From contig OZ316898.1 of assembly GCA_973895155.1 (NCBI GenBank), positions 2,418,001 to 2,482,000 on the forward strand: a stretch of 64,000 nt of DNA. The letters run 5' to 3'. Both the position numbers and the translations under genes were made by a program. The first letter of the stretch is position 1. Each line of letters starts with the position of its first letter. The DNA is from Marsupella aquatica. Lineage: Eukaryota > Marchantiophyta. Of the stretch, positions 10,703-22,400 are shown piece after piece. A model generated the notes under the pieces. The model was not told where the DNA came from. It ran no database searches and saw only the letters and a list, made by a program, of their open reading frames with translations.

Positions 10703-12022
10703 AACTGAGCTGTGGCAGCTTCAGATGAGATTGTTGGGCTCCTCCCCAAACGGATTACTCACTTCGAGGAATGCGATTACTTTGTACATGACTGTGTTGC
10801 CTCAAATTTTTATGCAAAAAATGCGTCAGACAGGAAAAGATGGACCGCGAGATTTGAAGAAATGCTTGGATGGACCAGAGGAACCGCGTCAGAAAATTGT
10901 TTCTGGCTCCGATCACATGTTTTACAATTCTGTTCAAAAACTGACCTGCACAATCGTTCTGACCGATAGAAGCTGGTACTCTGTTAGAATCAACCGGAAA
11001 TCAGTCATTGATTTCGTGTGCACCGGGAGAGTTTTCATTGTAGCTTGTTGTGTTGTGATGGTTCCCACGATAATTGTCGATCTTCCTGCTTGATCCGCAT
11101 CTTGAAGAGTGTTTTCATCTGGACGTTCACAGTTCCACTGCTCCGATTGAATCGAAAGCTGTGTTTGCAATTGAATTAGAACAAATGCTTCTTGCCCCAA
11201 TTGAGCCCGCAACAACATCGCAAGAACCAGAACCCGAACATCAATAAACTGACCATTGAATGAGGGACCCGACTGTGCGAATGCAATCGAGGCCGCAGAA
11301 GGAGACACCAGCGCACTCAACCACAAGAAATCCAGGCCCACTAATTTTGCTCAAAGTAAGCCAGTATGCTTCAGACATGGGGAGAGGCAAGACATGGGGA
11401 GAGGCAAGAGCTATTAGGGCTGCTCAAACCATGGCTGTCACTGGTTACGAGTTGGCCGTAAGGACTGAGTTATTACGAGAGCCATAAAAGTACGAGAGCC
11501 ATAAAAGTTGCCGAAGGCCAAAATCAACTTCGGTAAGAAAGTGTCTGGGCAGCTGACCAAAAGAGTAACTTTAACTTTGAATCTGCGTTATCATAACATA
11601 GAGTCATCCAGGGACAGATAAGACATGTCAATCAGAAAAGACATGCCAATCACTGTGTATTAATAGAACTCTATTGTAACCCCTTGTTGAGATAATAGGC
11701 TTGGGTCTGTCCGACAAGGACGGGCCAAAAGCACTTACTTTGAGCAGGAGTACCGATAACTCTTCCCTTATGGCACTGGTCAATGTGTAGAGCGTGTCAA
11801 AGTTCTACTATAACACTTTGGTTACGGCTTTATTTTTTTTGGATGTGCCACCTTTATGGAGTACATACTTTGGTAACTCATAACTATTATGTCCTGGCAA
11901 TAAATGTGTTTTATGTCCTGAGCAGTAACTTAGGTACAACTGTACTTTTACACTCCCTAATGGCTTGTAAAGTCTGGTCATAAGGTGTTTTATGGGCACA
12001 ACTAGTGTCTTATAACTTTTCC

Positions 12023-12277
12023 TTATGGCCTTACTTTGAGGCACCTAATAAGGGCATATACATACACAGCAGCCTCTGAAAGCACAAGCCGCAAGCCAAA
12101 AGAACGCCTAAAGCTACCTTGAAAGACCTGTTCATTCGGGTTCAGCCATATCATCCACAGAATCTGGTAGACCAGGAAAACCCACACTCCATGGAGGTTG
12201 CCCGACCATCTCACCCACCTCCATTCTTCCTCATCCAACCAAAGCTTGCATGTCACTTCGGAGCCCAAACAAAGCAA
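12023..12277 (-). pseudogene. Retroelement-like ORF fragment (possible LINE C-terminus)
   Basis: A short minus-strand frame reads ...VYQILWMIWLNPNEQVFQG... followed by a hydrophobic helix. The W-x-x-W-x-x-x-x-N-x-x-x-F pattern resembles the region after the reverse transcriptase (zf-RVT) in plant non-LTR retrotransposons. No reverse transcriptase core (YADD) or endonuclease is nearby, so at most this is a decayed 3' fragment. It could also be chance. Confidence 0.3.
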
Positions 12278-13308
12278 TTCAGAGACAAGTCTGTTATTCC
12301 ATGTAACTCTGCTTCAAACAGACGGGCAAGCAAGACAACATTCAAAGTAGGACAAGGGCAAGGGGCAGGGAGTAGGATCACTCCCTCTGACACCCCCAGG
12401 GGCCCAAATATACATAATGCCAAGGTGTACACAGTATTCTAAATATATGAGTTTTGACTTTAGAGCCAAAGGGAATGCATTGTACTGTCACTTTACAGGG
12501 GCAGAGGGTGTCCCTAGAGTTTAACAGGGAGTGTGAAGGAAAATCATACTCCCTACTGCCGTATTTGTACACTCCTCACTCCCTGGAAAATCTGTGATCT
12601 TATTGGCTCAAACCTGCTGACACACATGTGCACTCCCTCGAGTGGAACCTAGCCCCATGGAACCTAGCCCTTAGCCCTCATTCCACTCCCTCGAGCTCCA
12701 GAGCATAAGCATCCTAGAATCAGGCAAAGATAAACTCCAAAGGTGTCTGTGAAATATCAGGAGACACAATTTTCCTGTGGGCCAAACTGCTAAGAAGACC
12801 CACCCAACCAATTATTCCCACCAGGGAACTCAACTAAAGAATTATAACTCCAGAGGGCATTAGCAAGCTCTGTCTATGCTCAACATCAGACAAATAAATA
12901 TATGCCAAAGTGCCGAAAGGCAAAAAAGCAAAAATGCCAAACGGGAGACAGGATTGCAAAGACAAAGCCACCCAATAAAGGGGAGGCAAGAAGAAGGGGG
13001 GAGGGCCCCAAACAGACCTAAATGGTCCACCAAGGCAAGGAGTAGCCCACCACAACCAAGCCATCAGGTGGCATTGCCCCTTTTTGCCTGGAGTCCAATC
13101 TAGCACACCCCAAGCATCCAACTACCACACCCCTGGATCAAGCTGAGCCAAAGAGGGTTGTGGTTCAGGCGAGGCCATGGAGCAACTGTTCCTTTGCTCC
13201 CACTCAACTTACATCTCTATTCCCTTGGAGTCTTTCCCTTGTTTCCTCCCCTTGTTTGGTCTCTTGCCTTTGAGATCTTGTCTCCCTCTCCTAAGTTTTT
13301 TGTTCTTT

Positions 13309-13310
<2 letters not shown>

Positions 13311-13340
<30 letters not shown>
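13311..13340 (+). repeat. (TG)15 microsatellite
   Basis: Fifteen uninterrupted TG dinucleotides in non-coding sequence, flanked by TTCTTTGG and TTCCCGAC. A likely length-polymorphic marker with no evident function. Confidence 0.95.
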
Positions 13341-13342
<2 letters not shown>

Positions 13343-14259
13343 CCCGACTCATTTAGCTCCTTTTTTTCTCTTTAGACTTTGCTCGCCATCCCCACGTGCA
13401 CAACAGAATATGCTTTTGATGCTCCTTTTCACTTACAATCTTTCATGTCAACCAAGTACCATATCAACAACATACACTTCATGCATCACTCTTGAGCGGA
13501 GTGAGGGCTCTAAGCAGACAATACAGTTGTTAGCTCGTCCATCTATGTCCAGGGAGAAGCAAAGGGTGGTAGGGGAAACGGCCGAGTGAAGTGAAATATC
13601 CCCTGCAAGACCATATGATGACAAGGAAAATGACCAGATGACAGAGATAATGGCGGGATGACACAAATGTCCAAATGAAAGCACATACATTTTGTACCAC
13701 ATATAACACACCAGTGTACATATGGGGCAGGACCACTTTGCCCGGGAGGGTGAAGCCAGCAGGGGTAGCAACTGCCATGGAACCACTCAAAGCTCCTGTA
13801 ATTGTGACGACTCCAAAACTCACACTCCAAAGACTGGGTTCTATGCATCCGGAACTGCCTGGCAGTGTGACACCTCAACTTCCCACATTGGAAAACAAGT
13901 TCCATGGCAGACCCAGTTCCTCTAGATGCCCCCAAAGCCATTCCAAAATAAACAAAGCCCAGATGCCACACACCAAGGATAAGCGATTGTTAAAATGTAA
14001 TGATTTTTCGACAGTTCGTTGAAAGTAATTGTCCCAAATCTGACTCATGTCTTTAAGGGAAACTGGTGGCTTGGATGGACCATCGGTTTTGACCTAAGGA
14101 TTCCAATGAAGCAAGAATTAATTTTTTGACACCCAAAAAAGTATTCAGTCATACAAGGAAACATGTTATCTGATTAAAATAATGTTTCAGAAATTCCATG
14201 ATGGTTACCAGCAATCGATCTGTGCATTTTGTCCGTCAGTCTTCGGAGCTTTAGTTTTG

Positions 14260-14911
14260 TCAATATGGAGCACAATGCTTCACATTGTTTCTATATCGCC
14301 ATGACTCTGCAGAGATCCCCACTCTGAAGACGATCATTCTGCTGCCTTCATTTTGAGTTCGCTCCTCCACAGAGCTCTGTGAATTCTGTAAACACACACT
14401 TGTTACAACAGTCGCTTGCTCTGGATTCAGTCCGGAATCCCTCACCCTATCCCTTCCTGATGAACACATTATATCTTGTCTGAACAGGCTCGACGATGAG
14501 CACGCATGAGATGCAGGAACGAAGAGTCTGAATTCTGCAGTAATTGTTCTTTGTCCTCAGGTTCTGCATTGCATTGTCTTCATGAGTGGAAGCGTTCGAC
14601 GAGGACTTTCAATACCTTACGTAGTCTCTCTTCCCACTCTTTTCTCTGGATCTAGTATGAGTTGAATCAATGTTTGGAGTTTTGTCATCTTTTGGCCAAT
14701 GAATGTACCCGTTACGTCCGGTGAATCGGAAGAAGGGCAAAAAGCACAGAGGCGTGCCAGAGGAGAACTGATAGAGAACACTTCCAACTCTTTTACTTTT
14801 TGCTATTGTCAGGTACTCCTTTCTCTGTGATGAGAGTAGTTTCGGCTTCGTCCACGGTTTCAGGTTCTCCCGGATTGCACTGAATTCAAGAAAAGAGCAA
14901 GAAGAAGTCAT
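14260..14911 (-). CDS. Weak candidate: small unknown protein
   Basis: A 100-codon minus-strand frame at 14911-14609 starts MTSSCSFLEFSAIRENLKPW and contains SSGTPLCFLPFFRFTGRNGY. It could continue after splicing into a second frame ending at 14260 that contains NSQSSVEERTQNEG, since an acceptor-like TTTACAG precedes that segment. The pair would be divergent from the phosphoesterase-like gene at 15203, with about 290 bp between them. I recognise no domain, the codon pattern is not decisive, and it may not be a gene. Confidence 0.22.
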
Positions 14912-15202
14912 CTGACGAAAATTTGAAAATTCCTCTTCTGGTTTTTGTCCCTATAAGAAGGGAGAGGAAATTCCTGTTTCTGGCTTCTCGGAATTGGGAA
15001 TGAACCCACATGAGAACGGGAACGAGCAATCTGTTGTTGTTCAGTAGTCCATACTCTGGAGTCCCCAGAAATCAATGTGTAGGTCATCGTCTGGACCTAG
15101 AGGATTACTGCTGGGCTACAAAGACAGAAAAGACAAGACGATCAAGAACGCGATGAAAAAAATGCCATTAGTAACATTGGAATTGAACCGGAGTGGGTGG
15201 AC

Positions 15203-18200
15203 ATGGATGTAGAGAGGCACACGCGTGGGAGGGCCATCAAGACGTCGTTTGCTTTGGGAGTGTTTTTCACTCTCTCATTGCTGTGGTTGGACAACCTCAG
15301 CACTCGACGGCTTGCTTCTTCTTCTTATCATTCGGCTCCAGCTTGCGAAAATCACATGTCATCAGATCAAGGTGATTATTGGGAACATTTTCACTTTTTG
15401 CTCTCTGTTGCCGCACTCAAGTTTTTAATCAGCTAGTTGGACATTTGTTTAAGCTGAAGCTTCTTTTCTGATGGGATTTGTAATTGTAGGTTGATTCTAA
15501 CATTACATCATTCGCTGGCGTCAAATGGATTATGTCATTCATTTCCCTCGAATTGTGACAGGAAGTAGCATGAATAGGAAGAGATCGGAGATTTACCAAA
15601 AAATGGCAACAGACTTGGATGTAAATGGAGCTGCCTTTCTGGATGGCGGTGAGACGTCCCAGTCACTGAAGGTGGGATAAGGTCCAAGCTGTCTCAGCGT
15701 GTACCACAGGGTTGTATCGTTGGGGTGTATATTGCCCATTTTTTGTCAAGTCCTGGTGGGTCTAGATAAAATGTACCTTGTGTTCCTACCCCTAGCAGAA
15801 ATACGTAATGTGATGCACACAGAGTTCAACTACCTAAATCTCGTCATAGTGCCTCAAGAATGTTCAATTCAAGAAAAGTGGTGTGATAATTGCATTGTGC
15901 CAGACAAACTAAGCTCACAAATGTCCTCTCGGTCCCCATGTTCATAGTGGGGTGTCACCTGGGGCTGATTATTTATCCTTGCCTAGGGCAGAACTGATGT
16001 AGTTTTTGGCAGAGGCATTCCGCTAAATTGGCTTGGGGACGTCATGGAATGCATCTCAGTTGAATTCCTCTTTTCCAGCTTTTCCCCAAGTAATGTGGGC
16101 AGCTCTTCCCCAAGTCGGGCAGTGTAATATCTCTCCATTGGACTATTCTAGCAGTTCCCCAACTCTGTAGTGATAGAAATCAGCAGCTCGGGGCCTTCTA
16201 TTCTGGGTTTGTCTCCTTTTCGGACTTATCAGGTTTTCGTTATGATTTTCCTTACAGTTTTCTGATCTCTTCACGAGAGTGGACAACAAAATCATTCCAG
16301 TGCTCAAGGTATGATGTATCTGCTTGGACCTTCATAAGTCTCAAGTAGCCGTTGGAGGCTCAAATTCTTGCGCTCCTCAACTTTTTGATAGTGATCGATC
16401 CTTGTTTCTGTGTTCCGTAGAGTTCTGCAATTAAGAATTGTGGTTGACTTTATGTAGTCCTTTCTTCCTTAAAACATTGGCCACACCCCCGAGGATGTGG
16501 TGTAGTACAACAAATTGATGAGATTTTGAATGAATTGGAGCTGCTCGGATGATGGGTATTCTACGTGGCCTGCTGCCATGGATGGGTACTGTAGAGAAAG
16601 AATGAATCGCGGAAAATACTATGCCAATATCCCAGCCGATGAAGTTTAGAGGAAAACAATTGATAGAACTCTGAGCCATTGTAGACCAATTGGCCATTAA
16701 GAAAGAAAGAATTGATTCAACTTGACTTTCAAAGTTCTGCGCTTTGTATTGTACTTCCAACATCTAATGTTTGGTTTCATGGTACGCAGCAAGCAAGCCC
16801 TGTTGTTCGAGCAAATGTTCTTCACCTTCAATATGAATATGCCTCAAAAATTGCGTAGGTTTCATCTGACTGCCGCCCTCCTTTTCTTCTCCCCCACCCC
16901 TCTTTAGTTGTTTTACCCAGGTTTTTGTTTTTCATATGAATCCTGTGTGGTAAACATTCTCTATAAAATCGTGAGTTTATGTAATAGAATTTGAGTATGT
17001 GAGTTTTGTGCAGGAAGATTGTCGAGAAAGTGCTCTCCCCTCATTTCTCAGAAGGTAATCATGGATATTAGATTCTTCCAATATCTTTTTCTTCTCTACC
17101 AAAGAGTAGAAGTCGTGCCTTGTGGTTATTTATAATGAGTTTTTTTAGCTTGATGTAGAACCGAAACTGATACGTTTTCTCCGTGGTACCTGCTCTTGGG
17201 AAGAAGTGTGGTATCAGGATCCACAATTATATCACTTCAGCCTGTTTCACGCCTCTCATCATTTAGAACCTGTTCCAGCGTCTGAAACGGAGGTGTGTTA
17301 TTACTGGCAAGCGCGCTGAATTTAACTTGGGCCGAGTGATTTCACTGATGAAGAGAACATCTAAACCCAGATGTTTGGATCTCACTGAGCTCTTATGATC
17401 AAAGTGGAGGAGGCGAAACTTGAATATGAACTTGCAGAGAAAATTTTGTTGATTTCAATAACTTTGTGGATATGGCATTTGCAGGTGCAATTGGAATCTG
17501 CAGCTGTGTCACCTGTTGCCCAAAGTTCCTGCGCTTTGGAGATAATATTGGACAGGGTTGTCTTGACATCTACTGGCGTCTTGATGGGCTGCTGGCAGGT
17601 AAAATTGTGCATTTTGGTACGTCTATCAACTTTCAGGACCCAGACAGTAAAACTGAAAATGACTGGAACGAGGCAAAAATAGCTGTAAATTGGCATCGTG
17701 AATATATGACAATTATTGTTCAAGCTCTTGGTACGTACTGGTTCGATCTTCAACAGTTCACCCTGTTAATGGTGTCTCTAACAGGTGCTCAATGGAACTG
17801 ATCCTGCGACTATCCGTCAAGAATTAAGAAAAGTGTTGCCCCGAGCACCCGAGAGACAACTTGTAAGCTTTTCCTCCATATGGACCATCATATCTGACTG
17901 TTCGTCCCCACGTTCCTCTGGGTATAAAATTCGATGTCCTTGGCAGACAGTAACAAATGTCTTTCTGTTTCGAGGTAACATAAGATTTCCTTGAATTCCT
18001 TTCTTTTTTTTTCCTTGAATGAGGTAACATAAGATTTGACGTTTGCGGTTGATATATCGATGTGTTTGCAGTATGCACCAGAGATACTGCACACCTCATT
18101 GGCCCGTTTGATTGGTCCTCGAGACTTGTCAAATAAGGTACGACATTTGTTCTGCGCTACTCTTTCAACAGAAATTAGCGGGCCAAGGAGAATTCATCTA

Positions 18201-18911
18201 TCTTCCAAATATTTGTGCCTCGTGTCGGCTCTGCTCAGGATATGATTGTCGTGTCCCGTCTAACGAAGGAGTGGAAGCGGGATGGGAAATCTTAATGGGG
18301 CATTTCTCTTCATGCAACTTTATTTACCAGATCCAGACTTTTGCAGGTGAACAGGAGCAAAGAAGAATCCGTTTCATTATTAAAAGAATTAGTCCGGCAG
18401 CTGAATGAAGAGTTGTGTAACTTCCAGGTAAGGTGTCCTTGCACGGCGTCTCTGTTTGCTTTTACGCATCAAGCCCCTTCTTTGCCCTTTCCTTTCTCCT
18501 TCTGTGTGTCTGTATGTGGGTGGGGAAGGGTGGTCGTGGGTGCTTCTATTGGTAGGAGTGCAACCACTGATCTTCCCTTTTCTTTTGTGAGGCACTACCA
18601 TTCAAAATTCTGGGTTTTATTGCTGCCAGCATCCTAAAGAGCATAACATTACATGACATTTCACCTATTTGCTAGTCAAAAGGCTACAGTGGATGAAATG
18701 GATTTCGAGTAATTATGACTGGGGTACACCCTCCGCATTCTACAGACTGTTGAAGTCTAAAAGTATCCTGGAGTCTAAAATTATTATGGGTATGTCAATG
18801 CAGGCAACTGTGCGAGAACTCTGGTTTGTGGAAGAGCTCGATATCCTTGCTCTTGCACTAAAAGGACGCATAAAAGTTAAGCGTCTGCCTCTTCTGTGTA
18901 AATTCCCGTGA
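15203..18911 (+). CDS. Membrane-anchored 2H-phosphoesterase-like protein
   Basis: Eleven exons join in frame: 15203-15371, 15562-15671, 16258-16308, 16790-16854, 17014-17054, 17159-17292, 17485-17598, 17785-17862, 18072-18137, 18347-18427 and 18804-18911 (338 residues, TGA). Residues about 15-29 form one hydrophobic segment preceded by Arg/Lys, predicting a signal anchor with the bulk on the lumenal or outer side. Two H-x-S/T-type motifs are present: HFS at residues 171-173, within YHFSLFHAS, and HTS at 261-263, within EILHTSLARL. They are about 90 residues apart, as expected for the paired histidines of the 2H (RNA ligase / cyclic phosphodiesterase-like) fold. Between them is LDRVVLTSTGVLMGCWQ, a typical core strand region. 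Members hydrolyse 2',3'-cyclic or related phosphodiesters; the substrate here is unknown. It is convergent with the CstF-77 gene, with 510 bp between stop codons. Confidence 0.75.
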
Positions 18912-19421
18912 CTGACCTTCCACATGTACTAGTAAATTTCACTTCAGGGCGTCGATGGAGGAACATTCGAAAAACATTTGATCGTGGAGAACACATTCTT
19001 ATACTCGTTTCATTGAAGACGGGACTAAGGAGTCTGTGTCATCACCGGACTCAACTTCACAAATTTTGCACGTCTTCCTCTTTGGCAGCAGTATATGAAA
19101 GGAGACAGGTTCCCAGTTGACAGGATAATACAACCACTCGGGGTCCTTTCTTGTCTTCTTCCAGCCTTCTCTACTGGAAAGGGAGAATTGGCTCTTCTTC
19201 TGACTCAAGTACTGGGACGACACTTTTAGATGCGGATATGGACTCACTTCAACTGGAGAATTGCTCTTCTGTGAGGGAAAATATCATCTACGGAGAAAAC
19301 GTGACAGGGCCATAGTGACACGGAAGAAAAACGTTTTCACTAGAAAATTCCTCCTCTTGAAGAGAAGGTTGAGTTGAAATAATTTTACACATTTGCCTAC
19401 TTTGCATCCTAGTGTGATTTC

Positions 19422-22400
19422 CTACTCGGAGCTCCCCGATGGCTCTCCACTGTATGCTCCACTTCCTCCGGAAGCCACACCACTTACCGCAGAGTTCCCA
19501 ACAACACGGGCCCTCTGAAGCTGCCTCAACCGAAAGACATCCCGTGGGGGAGGTCTAGTTTGTGACACTGGCGTATCTTCTTCTTCCTCCGTTCCTGTGG
19601 GACCACAAGCAGCAACCAAAAAATTCAGTGGTGAACAAGTGTGCCTAGCTAGTGGGCACTCAATGTTTCACGATTATAGCTTCAAGTTTGTCACCAAAAG
19701 TGGCCATATATGGATGCCCGAGAACTGCTGAATGTATGTACCTTCCCATTTTCAGGATGGTAAGCTTCAGTTACCAAAAAATGGTCAGACAACTCAGTCA
19801 ACTGAGTTTAGGGTTGCCTGACTAGGCCGCAAAACAACGGCACACTGACTTATCCAAGAGGACATGGAGAATACCTTTCAGTTCATTCAATCTAAGGTCA
19901 GTCGGACATTAAGATATTGTCACTTCAAAACAACCACATGAATACGATCTTGCAGTGCTAGATATGACTTACTGTCAGGCTCTTTGCGTTTTTGTTGTTG
20001 ATGTTGACGAGAGCGTCCAGAACCTCCACCACCTCTTCTTTCCTCACCAGAATTTGCCTGTTGATTCCCACTCCGGGTAGATCCGTTGGAGCCTGGATGT
20101 AGCCGTCCGCCAGAATCTGCTTGAGACATTACGCTCCCTGCATTGCCTGCACTGTGCGTGCGCTGGCTTTGCTGGGGTTGTTGTTGAGAGCTATCTGAGG
20201 GCATTGGTATCTCTGCCTGCAACAATACAGAAATTACCACTTCTACATCTGGAATAGGGCCTGCATCAAACCCACGAGCCATAATTTAGACATACAGATC
20301 GCATTCAGTTAATCTAATCACATAACACATGCATGCAGAATTTCAACAGGTTATGTTTTAATGTAAGCTGATCCTAATCTATCAAATTCATTCTTGGATG
20401 TCGGCCGATGCGCACAACAAGCCAGGGCTAACTGTACCACTGGAATGAACAACCATGTCCGACATTGGGATTCTCCATTTAATAAATTGAAGAGAAAAGT
20501 AATCTATCTTCAGGCTTGATATGAGGATACCGTTCACAGCTGGTAGGCGGCTGAGAAAATTGCCCACTGATGCTGGCAGCGACTTGAGCACCTCGTCGCT
20601 GATCTTTGCTCCCATGCTACCATCAGGAGGCCGTCCCGGTGGCAGAGGAGGAGGTCCCCCAAGTCGGGGTGGTAAGCCTCCAGGAGGACCAGGAGGACGC
20701 ATTTGTAACCCGGGCATTGCAACATTGCCCATCATTCCTCCCACTGGAAAGCCATATAAAATTCAGATTGCAAAATTCAATCTGCAATAACGGTCGCTTC
20801 GTGTAACCTCTATTTAGTCTCCCATCCCAAATATTGCAACAAAAAACTTCCTCCAGCATTCCCTAGTTTACTATTCCTTAACAATACCCAGATTAAAGTA
20901 CATTTCAACAGTTGCAGCTCAGTTTCAAAAGTTCATAACATTGGTGACATCTCTGTTGACGCGTTTTCTTTTAATTGCATTTGGCAAGAAATATTATCTC
21001 GTTGCTAAGTAATGCACACAAGTCCCATCAGTTGCTACATTGGAGCTGGAAGGAATGTTATCCTGTTCTAGACAGACATATACTTTGCAAACTAAGTGAT
21101 GATAGGCTGTGGTACTTGCAAATATTCAAAGTCATTCCGAAAATTACCAAATCCCTGTCTGGGGTCATAAACCACCATGTGAGATATATCTGGCCGAACA
21201 ATATTTGTAGGCACGTGCATGGCTGCTGCCCCGGATCCTCCACTCCCAGCAGTGGAAGGGGGTTGAGATCTCTCTGGAGACAAGCAAGCACATGGAAGAA
21301 GTTAACCCTGAAGGACGGTTAGATAGCTGCAAGGACGTACGAGTTGAAAAGCACCCAAAAGTAACCTGAATTTAACATGAGATCCACAGCGAAGAAAGGG
21401 GAAAATGAAGTGATGCACTTAGGTATCTGAAGAACCGCAAGTAGAACGTCTTTGTACAGCTTCAAAAGCCGCAATAGCAATACCATGCTACCATTCGTTT
21501 GCACTAACGATTTATGAAAAGGACCACGAAAATACTACCCCAAACTTTCCGCGTTCAGTAAGATTACTAAATTATACACCTAATGAAACGGCCACTGACA
21601 TTATTTCAGTAAAATGATCTAGTCGTCACATAAATGTTTCATATCTGAACGATTGTAAGAGTAAAATTAACCTCAATGAGTGAGTTCCTGTAAAACCTTT
21701 CAATCAGCCACTGGACCAAAACGATTCGTGACATGTTAATTCAGATTCTCATTATGTGGGACGTGTCTGGTGGGGCTAATCGCTAACAATGGTAAGGATG
21801 CGCAATGAGTGTAGCCATACCTGTGGAATCTCCGGCCCTAGTACTCGAAGCTGGGTTGAAGGTTGACTTCTCTAACTTTCCAGATGGGTTTTTAGCTATA
21901 ATCTGTTCAAAATTTAGGTCAAGAATCAGACCAAACGTTGATCAAGGAAAAGGTATAGGAAAGCAACACTACCCAGCCTGAATGCCAAAGATTCAAGCAA
22001 GTAAATGTCAACAGGTGCAATCCTTGAAAATGTAGCTATCTAGCAATTACCTGCTGCCGTGCTAAGTGGTCAAGATCGGTTGATGAGCAAGGCCAGAGAT
22101 CAAGGAAATGATATCTCGCAATCAACTGTTGTAAAGATCCCTCCAGAACATTTGAGCCAATATCTCCATCTTGAGAAAGTGCCTCCTTTCTTCTCTGCTC
22201 CACCTGTCATTCCAGTCTGTGATACTTAGATCCGCGCAGAACGCCTATTTGATGGTGAACTAAGTCGTCGATTGGCATTTGACGCAGCACCGACGGTCTA
22301 CTCCAGGTTTTTGTAATTTGCGTAAGCAACACTCGACCGACAATCAAACCCTCGTGATATCGAGGTTACTGGTTGTTTCCCGGTAAAAGATTGTATCATG

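Larger units (their letters stand above)
10703..15202. other. Mostly non-coding gap with repeats and retroelement debris
   Basis: No well-supported gene. It holds two small tandem duplications: GACATGGGGAGAGGCAA twice near 11376-11409, and ACGAGAGCCATAAAAGT twice at about 11475-11508. It also holds a minus-strand ORF remnant around 12023-12277 with LINE-like character, a TG microsatellite at 13311-13340, and overlapping low-quality minus-strand frames at 13448-13971 in which I recognise nothing. The stretch just before 15203 should contain the promoter and leader of the phosphoesterase-like gene. Confidence 0.55.

Noticed and set aside
10226-10708. 160-codon plus-strand frame
   Set aside because: It is the antisense shadow of OSB exon 1; the leucine run is the reverse of the Gln repeat.
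13448-13971. Overlapping minus-strand frames of 97-142 codons
   Set aside because: No recognisable domain and competing frames; I could not support a gene.
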